From contig CAUEYX010000004.1 in assembly GCA_959022495.1 (NCBI GenBank), positions 62,001 through 126,000 of the forward strand: a stretch of DNA of 64,000 nt. Reading direction: 5' to 3'. The notes under the pieces are model-generated. The model did no database searches. It saw only the letters and a program-made list of their open reading frames with translations, and was not told the origin of the DNA. The translations under genes were made by a program, and so were the position numbers. The DNA is from an uncultured Lachnospiraceae bacterium. Lineage in GTDB: Bacteria; Bacillota; Clostridia; Lachnospirales; Lachnospiraceae. The first letter of the stretch is position 1. Each line of letters starts with the position of its first letter. This document shows positions 26,241 to 33,889 of the stretch, one piece after another.

Positions 26241-27299
26241 CTACCACCGCTGGAAGAAAAGATTTCCTCCGATGTTGATCCCGGGCCGGCTGGTGGCGCC
26301 TGCGTACAGGAAGAAATAACAGTCAGAGACTGCCGCCAGCCTTGCCCCGTTGATGGCGTCCTGAGCCACCTGGAGGGAAAGCTTGGTGGGACCGGATTTT
26401 AAAACCACATCGAGGCGGCCTGTCCAGACCGGTTCGAACTGTCCGTGCGCGTAGACAACTCCGCTGATCGTATTGGGGAACCGGGAGCTCTCCACGCGGT
26501 TCATGATCACGGTTGCTACCGCCAGCAGAGAATCATAATCCTGGCGCGCTTCGCACTGAATGATTGCCGCCAGCAGGGTGAGATCATCTGCGGAAACATT
26601 GATGGCACCGCCGTTGATTATAGAACTGTCATAGCCGCCGGATGTCTGCAGTGCTGCCTGCTCGGCCGCTATGCGCGCGGCTTCCTCGGCCCTTGCCTGT
26701 TCCAGCTTGGCCTGTACGTCTTCCAGATTGGTGGACGTCTCCTCCGCCTTTGCCTGCAGCTCCGCTTTCCGGGAAGTAAGGTCAGCCTGGATATCTTTCA
26801 GGGATTCCTGCTGGATCTCCAGTGTTTCTTTCTGGTCCGCGATCTGCTCGTGAACCTCTGTGAGGTCATCGAGGGCGGTTCTGTCGTATTCGCTCAGATT
26901 CTCAATGAAATCTGCTTTATTTAAGAAGTCCGTCATGTCTTCCGCGGAGAAAAGCATCTCAAGGAGTGTTGCGTTTCCGTGTTCATACATATATTTAATA
27001 CGGGCTTTCATGTTTTCGTACTGCTCTGTTTCGTTCTCTTCTGCTTCTTCTAAGGCATCAGATGTACGCGCGATTTCGCCGTTCAGGATCTCGATCTGCA
27101 TCTCAGCGGTGGAAATTTCTTCGCTCAGAGACAGGATTTCCTCATTAATGCCGTCAAGTTCGCTCTGAAGTGTGGAGGTCTGTCCTTCCAGGCTGGAGAT
27201 ATCCTCATCTGCGAAAGAAGGAAAAACTGAAAGTACAATCGCGAGGGAACTGATCAGAACGACACCTGACTGGAACCAACGTTTTTTGTAGTGTTTCAT
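26241..27299 (-). CDS. SleB/CwlJ-type cell-wall hydrolase with coiled-coil N-terminus
   Basis: A 352-residue exported protein. In order: signal peptide (1-30, ending SFA); a long coiled coil (about 33-215) of the kind found in PcsB/CwlO-type regulators, rich in Glu, Gln, Leu and Ala; and a hydrolase_2 (SleB-like) domain (about 228-352) with ADDLTLLAAIIQCEARQ, where the Glu of CEAR is the expected catalytic acid, then TVIMNRV and the C-terminal NLFFQRW. SleB-type enzymes are lytic transglycosylases that open peptidoglycan. The coiled coil suggests control by a membrane partner or self-inhibition, so a vegetative wall-remodelling role is as likely as spore germination. The ribosome site AAAGGAA precedes ATG. 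Confidence 0.87.
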   Translation of the reverse strand: MKHYKKRWFQSGVVLISSLAIVLSVFPSFADEDISSLEGQTSTLQSELDGINEEILSLSEEISTAEMQIEILNGEIARTSDALEEAEENETEQYENMKARIKYMYEHGNATLLEMLFSAEDMTDFLNKADFIENLSEYDRTALDDLTEVHEQIADQKETLEIQQESLKDIQADLTSRKAELQAKAEETSTNLEDVQAKLEQARAEEAARIAAEQAALQTSGGYDSSIINGGAINVSADDLTLLAAIIQCEARQDYDSLLAVATVIMNRVESSRFPNTISGVVYAHGQFEPVWTGRLDVVLKSGPTKLSLQVAQDAINGARLAAVSDCYFFLYAGATSRPGINIGGNLFFQRW

Positions 27300-27369
27300 A
27301 CCTTAAATTCCTTTCTCAGCGCAATTCATGCTGCTATTAAGATTGAGTCGGTAAAGTCACTGGAAAACT

Positions 27370-27398
27370 ATTATACTATAAATTGCGTATTTTGGCAA
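27370..27398 (-). promoter_or_regulatory. Promoter of the wall hydrolase (minus strand)
   Basis: On the minus strand TTGCCA (27398-27393), a 17-base spacer and a perfect TATAAT (27375-27370), about 70 bases upstream of the start codon. Confidence 0.7.
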
Positions 27399-27422
27399 AC
27401 TCTGATAGAATGGTTTTATAAT
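27392..27422 (+). promoter_or_regulatory. Divergent promoter for the HAD-uppP pair
   Basis: TATAAT (27417-27422) with TTGGCA (27392-27397) 19 bases upstream. The -35 box overlaps that of the divergent hydrolase promoter inside the palindrome TTTGGCAAA, so the two may compete or share a regulator. Confidence 0.45.
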
Positions 27423-27483
27423 TTGGGCTGAGAGCGATTGCGGCAGGCTGTAATCGGATATGCGGCCGCGGAGAGGATAAGTG

Positions 27484-28329
27484 ATGAGACACAGGATAAA
27501 GATGGTCGGGCTGGATCTGGACGGCACTATGCTGACGGACCGCAAAGAGATCACGCCCCGGACGAAAAGAGTGATAGAACAGGCCATACAGGAAGGGGTT
27601 GTGGTCCTTGTTTCGACAGGACGTCCATGGATGGGCGTGCCGGAGGAACTGCGGACTTTCCCGGGGATGAGGTACGCGCTGACATCCAACGGAGCGCGGA
27701 TTCTGGATGTACATAACGGTGATGCGCGGGTGCTTGAAGAACATCTGCTTTCACCCAAGTCAGCGAAAAAGGCATTGGAAATCTGTGGGAAGTATGATAC
27801 GCTTCAGGAAATCTACTTTGACGGGCAGGGTTACGCGCCGGCAGATAAGATGGCGCATGTGGAGCGGTACCATAAGAACCCCAATATGTGGGATTATATG
27901 CGCAGGACCCGCATCCCGGTGGATGATATTTTCGGACTGCTGGAGAAGGAAAACAGAGGGCTCGATAAAGTACAGGCGCTTTTTGCGGACATGGGCGAAC
28001 GGCAGAGAGCCTGGGAAGAACTGGAGCAGGAAGCAGATCTGGAGCTGGTGGGGTCCCTGAAGTATAATATTGAAATAAACGCGCAGGGGGTCAATAAAGG
28101 CACAGGCCTTGTCAATCTCGGACGTCTGCTGGGGATCAGACGGGAAGAGATCATGGCCTGCGGAGACGGGGACAACGACACGGTCATGCTCAGGGAAGCT
28201 GGTTTCGGTGTCGCCATGGGCAATGCTGAAGAGCAGGTGAAGGAAGCGGCAGATTATATCACGCTGACCAATGAGGAGGAAGGCGTGGCGGAAGCGATCG
28301 AAAGATTCGTGCTTAAAGGAGGAGAATAA
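27484..28329 (+). CDS. Cof-type HAD phosphatase
   Basis: A 281-residue HAD-superfamily phosphatase with a type IIB (Cof) cap. The nucleophile motif LDLDGTML lies near residue 10. The second motif gives VVLVSTGRP. The C-terminal GDGDNDTVML supplies the metal-binding aspartates. The family dephosphorylates small phosphorylated metabolites such as sugar phosphates or flavin and pyridoxal phosphates; specificity is not readable here. Start at ATG 27484 is chosen over the adjacent GTG because GGAGAGG is best spaced to it. It ends 2 bases before uppP and is probably cotranscribed with it. Confidence 0.88.
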   Translation: MRHRIKMVGLDLDGTMLTDRKEITPRTKRVIEQAIQEGVVVLVSTGRPWMGVPEELRTFPGMRYALTSNGARILDVHNGDARVLEEHLLSPKSAKKALEICGKYDTLQEIYFDGQGYAPADKMAHVERYHKNPNMWDYMRRTRIPVDDIFGLLEKENRGLDKVQALFADMGERQRAWEELEQEADLELVGSLKYNIEINAQGVNKGTGLVNLGRLLGIRREEIMACGDGDNDTVMLREAGFGVAMGNAEEQVKEAADYITLTNEEEGVAEAIERFVLKGGE

Positions 28330-28331
28330 GT

Positions 28332-29159
28332 ATGCTGGATATATTAAAGTCAATCATATTCGGAATTGTGGAAGGGATCACAGAATGGCTGCCCATCAGC
28401 AGCACCGGGCATTTGATCCTTTTGAATGAATTTCTGAAACTTGAACAGGGGGAAGCGTTTTTTGAGATGTTCCAGGTCGTGATCCAGCTGGGAGCGATCC
28501 TGGCGGTGGTGGTGATCTATTTTCATAAACTGAACCCCTTCTCACCGAAGAAAACATATAAGCAGAAGATGATGACCGTACAGATCTGGATTAAAGTTTT
28601 GATCGGCTGTGTGCCGGCGGGAGTCATTGGCCTTTTGTTTAATGATTGGATCGATGAGAAACTGTACCATTGGTATGTAGTGGCTGCGATGCTCATTGTG
28701 TACGGAATTCTTTTTATTGTTGTAGAGAACTATCAGAAAGGCAGAGAGCCGAAAGTGACGAAACTGTCACAGCTCACCCTGCCTATGCTCCTGGTTATCG
28801 GTGTGTTCCAGATGCTGGCGATGATACCCGGCACTTCTCGTTCAGGCGCGACGATCGTGGGCGCGCTTATGCTCGGGGTATCCAGAGGAATTGCGGCGGA
28901 GTTTACGTTCTTCCTCGCGATACCGGTTATGTTCGGGGCAAGCGCGTTGAAACTGTTTAAGTTCGGTTTCCATTTTACGGGGATGCAGGCGGCGGTGCTT
29001 ATAGTGGGGCTGGTGGTATCCTTTGTGGTATCCATTATTGCGATTAAGTTTCTGCTGAAGTATATCAAGAATCATGATTTTAAGGTGTTTGGCTATTACA
29101 GGATTGTCCTCGGCATCATTGTGTTCCTCTACTTCGGGATCATGGCACTGCTTGCATAA
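28332..29159 (+). CDS. uppP: Undecaprenyl-diphosphate phosphatase
   Basis: A 275-residue integral membrane protein of the UppP/BacA family. It dephosphorylates undecaprenyl diphosphate to recycle the lipid carrier for peptidoglycan and other wall polymers. Both signature motifs are present: GIVEGITEWLPISSTGH near the N-terminus and IPGTSRSGATI near residue 165, which together build the active site with a catalytic glutamate and arginine. Seven to eight hydrophobic segments are visible. Family members also confer basal bacitracin tolerance. A GGAGGAGAAT site overlaps the end of the HAD gene, consistent with coupled expression. Confidence 0.96.
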   Translation: MLDILKSIIFGIVEGITEWLPISSTGHLILLNEFLKLEQGEAFFEMFQVVIQLGAILAVVVIYFHKLNPFSPKKTYKQKMMTVQIWIKVLIGCVPAGVIGLLFNDWIDEKLYHWYVVAAMLIVYGILFIVVENYQKGREPKVTKLSQLTLPMLLVIGVFQMLAMIPGTSRSGATIVGALMLGVSRGIAAEFTFFLAIPVMFGASALKLFKFGFHFTGMQAAVLIVGLVVSFVVSIIAIKFLLKYIKNHDFKVFGYYRIVLGIIVFLYFGIMALLA

Positions 29160-29228
29160 TAAGGAGGGCGGCACAGCTGCCGGCAGAGTATAATATAGAT
29201 ACTGCCTGTGTAAAAGGCGGAAATTCAC

Positions 29229-29256
29229 TTGTTTTTTGTGAAAAATATGTTAAAAT
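29229..29256 (+). promoter_or_regulatory. Candidate promoter of the amino-acid ABC operon
   Basis: TTGTTT (29229-29234) and TAAAAT (29251-29256), 16 bases apart, about 55 bases upstream of the binding-protein gene. Confidence 0.4.
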
Positions 29257-29310
29257 ATGAAATTAGTCTGTATGATGATACAAAATGAGAATTCAATGGA
29301 GGAATGAACA

Positions 29311-30189
29311 ATGAAAAAGTTATTGGCAGCGGCTTTGTGCGCGGTTCTTGCTGTAGGCATGCTCGCGGGATGCGGAAGCAGGGATGACGGAAAAGACGAC
29401 AGCGGCAGGGGGAGCAGCGCGAAGACGGCAAAAGTGATCGAAGTTGACCTTACAGACGAGGAATACGCGTTCGGTGTGGATAAAGACCAGCCGGAACTTC
29501 TCGAGAAGGTAAATACATTTATCAAGCAGATCAAAGAAGACGGAACTCTGGACGAGATCTGTGATAAATATTTCGGCGGCGGCGAGCCGGAGGCGGTAAA
29601 GTCCGCTGAGCTTGACACTTCAAAGGATCAGCTCATAGTTGCCACAAACGCGGCTTTCGAGCCTTTCGAGTACACAAAGGGCGATTCCTATCTGGGGATT
29701 GATATGGAGATCGCGGCAATGCTGGCAGAGGAACTGGGGATGGAACTGGTGGTCCAGAACATGGATTTTGACGCGGTATGCCTCTCTGTAGGACAGCATA
29801 AGTGCGATATCGCCATGGCAGGCCTCACCATTAACGCGGAGAGAGAAGAGTACGTGACATTTACGGATTCTTACTATTCTGCTTCTCAGCGCCTGGTCGT
29901 ACCGAGCGATGATGCGACGTTTGACGACTGTAAGACAGCGGATGAAGTAGCGGCGAAACTGGATGAGCTTTCCTCTGACGACAAGATCGGCGTACAGCAG
30001 GGAACAACCGGGAACTACTATGTAGAAGGCGACGAGGAGTGGGGATTCCCGGGACTTCCGGCAACATGCACCACATATAAGAACGGTTCTCTCGCGGTGC
30101 AGGATATGCTCAACGGCAATATCAAGTACGTGATTATCGACGCGGCCCCGGCAGCGGCAATCACAGAGTCTATCAACGAGATACAGTAA
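29311..30189 (+). CDS. Amino-acid ABC transporter binding lipoprotein with permuted order
   Basis: A 292-residue lipoprotein (lipobox LAGC, Cys21) of the family-3 solute-binding proteins for polar amino acids. Its order is odd. Residues about 43-90 (LTDEEYAFGVDKD...DEICDKYFGG) are the segment that normally ends such proteins, after the second hinge crossing. The usual start, DQLIVATNAAFEPFEY, comes only at about residue 107. The protein then stops right after IIDAAPAAAI, exactly where the missing C-terminal segment should follow. This is the pattern of a circular permutation. It is read from family knowledge, not from a structure. It lies upstream of the permease and ATPase genes, separated by a hairpin that may lower their expression. 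An AATGGAGG site precedes the ATG. Confidence 0.9.
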   Translation: MKKLLAAALCAVLAVGMLAGCGSRDDGKDDSGRGSSAKTAKVIEVDLTDEEYAFGVDKDQPELLEKVNTFIKQIKEDGTLDEICDKYFGGGEPEAVKSAELDTSKDQLIVATNAAFEPFEYTKGDSYLGIDMEIAAMLAEELGMELVVQNMDFDAVCLSVGQHKCDIAMAGLTINAEREEYVTFTDSYYSASQRLVVPSDDATFDDCKTADEVAAKLDELSSDDKIGVQQGTTGNYYVEGDEEWGFPGLPATCTTYKNGSLAVQDMLNGNIKYVIIDAAPAAAITESINEIQ

Positions 30190-30260
30190 CCGGCAGCCCG
30201 CAGGGAACAGCAGCAGATAAGATTGGAACAACAGAACACAGAAAATATGGCTTAAAATGG

Positions 30261-30318
30261 GAAGGAAAATACAGGCATCAATGGCGTCTATCATAGGTGC
30301 GTGCATTTTCCTTCTTTT
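30261..30318 (+). terminator. Attenuator-like terminator between binding protein and permease
   Basis: GAAGGAAAAT (30261-30270) pairs with ATTTTCCTTC (30305-30314), then four T. Such intercistronic hairpins commonly let binding protein be made in excess over the membrane subunits. Confidence 0.65.
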
Positions 30319-30332
30319 AAGAAGGGAAGACA

Positions 30333-31043
30333 ATGGGTAATTTTAGTCAGAAAGTCAATAAATTTATCGAGATATTCATCGACCAGAACGGATATGTCAA
30401 GGTCGTGGAAGGTCTGCAGAATACACTTCTTATCGCGGTGTGCGGCCTGATCATCGGCATTGTGATCGGTACGGTTATTGCGACGGTGCGCGTCCTGCCG
30501 AAGTATAAACTGCTCCCGAGAGTGCTCAATGGAATATGCAGTTTCTATGTGGCGCTTTTCAGGGGGACGCCTATGGTGGTGCAGCTCCTTGTATTTTACT
30601 ATGTACTTCTTCCGATCATTGGATGGAACATTACCGGAGTCCAGGTAGCCATGCTTGTCTTCGGACTGAACAGCGGCGCTTATATTTCGGAGATCATGCG
30701 CAGCGGCATCCAATCCGTTGATCCCGGACAGATGGAAGCGGGACGGGCAGTGGGCTTAAGCTTCGGCGCGAGCATGACGAAGATCGTGATCCCCCAGGCG
30801 GTGAAGAATATCCTTCCTACCCTGGGCAATGAGTTTATCGCGCTGATTAAAGAGACTTCGGTTGTAAGTTTCGTAGGGGCAGCGGATCTGTACGTGGCGT
30901 TTAACTATATCGGAAGCAACAGCTATGAGTTTATGGTGCCCTACCTTGTGATGGCTCTGATCTACATTGCCCTCGTGCTGGTAATTACCCTGCTCATAAA
31001 ATTACTGGAAAGGAGCCTGAAGAAGAGTGATAGACGTAATTAA
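30333..31043 (+). CDS. Amino-acid ABC transporter permease (HisM/GlnP family)
   Basis: A 236-residue inner-membrane permease for a polar amino-acid importer. It has the family N-terminal block GLQNTLLIAVCGLIIG, the FRGTPMVVQLL motif, and the EAA loop (EAGRAVGLSFGASMTKIVIPQAV) that contacts the ATPase. About five membrane helices are visible, as expected for one half of a homodimeric channel. A GAAGGGAAG site precedes ATG. Its last 17 bases overlap the ATPase gene, so the two are translationally coupled. Confidence 0.94.
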   Translation: MGNFSQKVNKFIEIFIDQNGYVKVVEGLQNTLLIAVCGLIIGIVIGTVIATVRVLPKYKLLPRVLNGICSFYVALFRGTPMVVQLLVFYYVLLPIIGWNITGVQVAMLVFGLNSGAYISEIMRSGIQSVDPGQMEAGRAVGLSFGASMTKIVIPQAVKNILPTLGNEFIALIKETSVVSFVGAADLYVAFNYIGSNSYEFMVPYLVMALIYIALVLVITLLIKLLERSLKKSDRRN

Positions 31044-31851
31044 TCTTAGGAAGAGTTTTGGTGATCTTGAGATCTTAAAAGGAATCAACATCACGATCAA
31101 TAAAGGGGATATCGTCGCGGTGCTCGGACCTTCCGGCTCCGGGAAAAGTACCTTTCTGCGGTGCTTAAACTGCATGGAAGACCCGACATCGGGAAGCATT
31201 GTTTTCAAGGGCGTGGATATTGCGGACATGAAGGTGGACATCAATCAGCACCGCCGCCATATGGGAATGGTATTCCAGCACTTTAACCTGTTTAATAATA
31301 AGACAGTGCTCCAGAATGTAATGATGGCGCCTTCGTATCTTAGGTGCAGGGATCTGAAACGGGCGAAGAGAAAGAACAGGCTGATCAGCCTGAAGAATGT
31401 GTTCCGCAGAGAGAAAGAGGAACTGATCCCCATTGCGGAGACAAAGGAGCAGATCAAAAAAGAGACCAGGCAGCAGGCCCTTGACCTTCTTAAGAGGATC
31501 GGGCTGGACGACAAGGCGGACGCCTATCCCTCCACCCTGTCCGGCGGGCAGAAGCAGAGGGTGGCGATTATCCGGTCCCTGGCGATGAACCCGGATGTGA
31601 TTCTGTTCGACGAGCCGACCTCGGCGCTGGACCCTGAGATGGTGGGAGAGGTCCTTGACCTGATGAAGAAACTGGCAAAGGACGGCATGACCATGGTTGT
31701 GGTAACCCATGAGATGGGGTTTGCCAGGGAAGTGGCGTCGAGAGTGATCTTTATGGACGACGGGCAGATCCGCGAGGAGGCGCCTCCGGAAGAATTCTTT
31801 GGACATCCCAAGGATGAGAGGCTGAAAGAATTTCTCTCGAAAATTCTGTAA
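31027..31851 (+). CDS. Amino-acid ABC transporter ATP-binding protein (GlnQ/HisP family)
   Basis: A 274-residue ATPase that drives the importer. Walker A (GPSGSGKST), Q-loop (MVFQHFNLF), signature (LSGGQKQR), Walker B (VILFDEPTSALDP) and the H-loop (VTHEMGF) are all present. The start is GTG inside the permease gene, with GGAG upstream. The helical domain between Q-loop and signature is about 35 residues longer than the roughly 240-residue GlnQ norm, with a very basic and acidic stretch around residues 110-155. That insert may affect coupling or regulation, but this is speculation. Confidence 0.94.
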   Translation: MIDVINLRKSFGDLEILKGINITINKGDIVAVLGPSGSGKSTFLRCLNCMEDPTSGSIVFKGVDIADMKVDINQHRRHMGMVFQHFNLFNNKTVLQNVMMAPSYLRCRDLKRAKRKNRLISLKNVFRREKEELIPIAETKEQIKKETRQQALDLLKRIGLDDKADAYPSTLSGGQKQRVAIIRSLAMNPDVILFDEPTSALDPEMVGEVLDLMKKLAKDGMTMVVVTHEMGFAREVASRVIFMDDGQIREEAPPEEFFGHPKDERLKEFLSKIL

Positions 31852-31874
31852 GACTGTATAAGGCAGGGCATAGA

Positions 31875-33617
31875 ATGAAATATGAAAGAATCAGCAGGGC
31901 GCTCTTTTTGGAGCGCCCGAACCGTTTTATTGCGTATGTGGAATTAAATGGAAGGAAAGAGACTGTCCATGTGAAAAATACCGGGAGATGTGCGGAGCTT
32001 CTGCGGCGCGGCGCGGCAGTCTATCTTCAGGAAAGTGACAGCCCGGCGCGGAAGACCAAGTGGGACCTGATCGCTGTGGAGAAGGAGACGGAAGGTGGGA
32101 AGCGCCTGATTAATATGGATTCTCAGATTCCGAACCGGGTGGTGCAGGAATGGATTGAAGGTGGGAACCTTTTCCCGGATGTGACTCTGGTAAGGCCGGA
32201 GATCACCTACGGAAAATCAAGGTTTGACCTGTACGTGGAAGCCGGAGAGAGGAAGATCTTTATCGAGGTCAAGGGCGTGACCCTGGAGGAGGGCGGCGTG
32301 TGCCGCTTTCCGGACGCGCCCAGTGAACGGGCAGTGAAACATTTAGAAGAGCTGATCCGGGCAGTGAAAGAAGGGTATGAGACGTATGTGTTCTTCGTAA
32401 TCCAGATGCGGGGAGCGGCGTATTTTACTCCCAATACAGAGACCCATCCGGCTTTTGCGGAAGCCCTGAAACGGGCAAAGGAAGCAGGAGTGCAGATCCT
32501 GGCTTATGACTGTGAGGTGACACCGGAGAGTATCCGGATCGCGGAGCCGGTGGATGTGGTGCTCTACAGCCCGCGCATGAGGGAAGCGGCCGGGCCTTTA
32601 GTGGAGTGGTTCCGGGAGAACAAGCGGGACCTGCCTTGGAGGCACCGCATGGACGCTTACCGGGTGTGGATCTCAGAGATCATGCTCCAGCAGACCCGGG
32701 TGGAGGCCGTGAAGCCCTATTATGAACGGTTCCTTAAAGAACTTCCGGATGTGAAGGCACTTGCGGAAGTGCCGGAGGACCGGCTGCTGAAATTGTGGGA
32801 AGGGCTGGGGTATTACAACCGCGCGAGGAACTTGAAGGAAGCCGCGTGCCAGATTATGGAGCGGTACGGAGGCAGATTCCCGGACACGTATGAGGAGATT
32901 CGTTCCCTGAAGGGGATCGGGAACTATACGGCCGGGGCGGTCGGCTCTTTTGTGTACGGTCTGCGGAAACCCGCCGTGGACGGCAATGTCCTGCGCGTGG
33001 TATCCAGGATTACGGCGGACGGAAGAGATATCACGAAGACCGGCACCAAAGCGGCTGTGGAGGCGCTGGTGGCCGAGGTGATCCCCGCGGAAGCGGCGGG
33101 GGATTTTAATCAGAGTTTGATCGAGCTGGGGGCCATTGTGTGCGTGCCCAACGGGGAACCGAAATGCGGGCAGTGCCCGGTGCGGCATCTCTGCCTGGCC
33201 CATGCCCAGGGGAGAGAGACAGAGTTTCCTGTTAAGAAAAAGGCAAAGGCGCGGCGGATTGAGAAGCGCACGATTCTGGTGTTCCGGGACAATGAAAAGA
33301 CCGCTGTCCGTAAACGTCCGGACGCGGGGCTGCTGGCCGGAATGTATGAGTTCCCCGGCGTAGACGGGCATTTGAAGCAGGACGAGGCAGTGGAATATGC
33401 GAAGAGTCTGGGACTGATGCCTGTCCGTGTGAAAAAGCTGGGGAGCGCAAAGCATATTTTCAGTCATGTGGAGTGGCATATGATCGGATATGAAGTTATG
33501 GTGGATGAACTGGAGATGGACAGGGAACGCAGCGCCGAAGGGATTGTCTTTGCGGGGCTGGGGGAACTTAAGGAGAAGTATCCTATGCCTTCCGCGTTTG
33601 AGAAGTATATGCCGTAA
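31875..33617 (+). CDS. SfsA-MutY fusion: SfsA nuclease-like domain plus A/G-specific adenine glycosylase
   Basis: A 580-residue fusion. Residues 1 to about 230 are a complete SfsA domain (FLERPNRFIAYVEL, GRCAELLRRGA, FDLYVE and FIEVKG, the last two a PD-(D/E)xK-type nuclease core). Residues about 235-575 are MutY. Its parts are a helix-hairpin-helix glycosylase with Glu268 in ISEIMLQQT and Asp369 in VDGNVLRV, an Fe-S loop with Cys423, Cys431, Cys434 and Cys440, and a C-terminal NUDIX-like domain for 8-oxoguanine recognition (HIFSHVEWHM). MutY removes adenine mispaired with 8-oxoG. SfsA binds DNA and is nuclease-like; its role is unsettled. No stop or shift separates the halves. The first Fe-S spacing is seven residues, one more than in E. 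coli. Confidence 0.93.
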   Translation: MKYERISRALFLERPNRFIAYVELNGRKETVHVKNTGRCAELLRRGAAVYLQESDSPARKTKWDLIAVEKETEGGKRLINMDSQIPNRVVQEWIEGGNLFPDVTLVRPEITYGKSRFDLYVEAGERKIFIEVKGVTLEEGGVCRFPDAPSERAVKHLEELIRAVKEGYETYVFFVIQMRGAAYFTPNTETHPAFAEALKRAKEAGVQILAYDCEVTPESIRIAEPVDVVLYSPRMREAAGPLVEWFRENKRDLPWRHRMDAYRVWISEIMLQQTRVEAVKPYYERFLKELPDVKALAEVPEDRLLKLWEGLGYYNRARNLKEAACQIMERYGGRFPDTYEEIRSLKGIGNYTAGAVGSFVYGLRKPAVDGNVLRVVSRITADGRDITKTGTKAAVEALVAEVIPAEAAGDFNQSLIELGAIVCVPNGEPKCGQCPVRHLCLAHAQGRETEFPVKKKAKARRIEKRTILVFRDNEKTAVRKRPDAGLLAGMYEFPGVDGHLKQDEAVEYAKSLGLMPVRVKKLGSAKHIFSHVEWHMIGYEVMVDELEMDRERSAEGIVFAGLGELKEKYPMPSAFEKYMP

Positions 33618-33633
33618 GTTGTACAGCGAAGTT

Positions 33634-33653
33634 ACAGAGCCCGCTCTGTTTTC
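33634..33653 (+). terminator. Short intrinsic terminator after sfsA-mutY
   Basis: ACAGAG (33634-33639) pairs with CTCTGT (33644-33649), followed by TTTTC. It sits just before the promoter and compound repeat. Confidence 0.55.
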
Positions 33654-33682
33654 TTGAAACCAGGGGGGATACGTGGTATAAT
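33654..33682 (+). promoter_or_regulatory. Promoter at the left edge of compound repeat 1
   Basis: TTGAAA (33654-33659), a 17-base spacer and a perfect TATAAT (33677-33682). The -10 box lies inside the outer stem of the repeat, so folding of the element and promoter use may be linked. It would drive the TetR gene. Confidence 0.6.
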
Positions 33683-33872
33683 GATCGCACGATGTGCGAT
33701 CCGGGACAATTGCATCGACCCGCCCTGCTGCGCAGGGATTATACCGTGAGCCACTGCTTGGAAAGAAAATGCCCTGCGGGCGCTTCCTTTCCTGCGCTTG
33801 TGGTATACTGACCGCACGATGTGCGATCCAGGACGATTGCATCGTCCTGCCCTGCTGCGCAGGGATTCTACC
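33675..33872 (+). repeat. Compound cloverleaf repeat, copy 1 (two 71-bp units and a 56-bp spacer)
   Basis: Unit 1 (33675-33745) runs from GGTATAAT to ATTATACC, which are complementary. Inside are three hairpins: GATCGCAC/GTGCGATC, an imperfect one around GGGACAAT/ATCGACCC, and CCCTGC/GCAGGG, making a four-way (cloverleaf-like) fold. Unit 2 (33802-33872) repeats the plan with its middle stem restored (GGACGAT/ATCGTCC) and a degenerate outer stem. The 56-base spacer contains a long hairpin, GGAAAG.../...CTTTCC. The same architecture with different stem bases occurs at 61755-61946. It ends 17 bases before the TetR start codon. Confidence 0.85.
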
Positions 33873-33889
33873 TAGGAGTGTACCAGAAT

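Noticed and set aside
32560..32600. Possible sequencing frameshift joining separate sfsA and mutY genes
   Set aside because: Reading is continuous, both domains are complete, and there is no stop, ribosome site or repeated junction sequence between them.
33675..33745. Cloverleaf unit considered as a tRNA
   Set aside because: Length and three arms are tRNA-like, but the loops are only three bases, there is no anticodon or T-loop sequence, and arms are too long.
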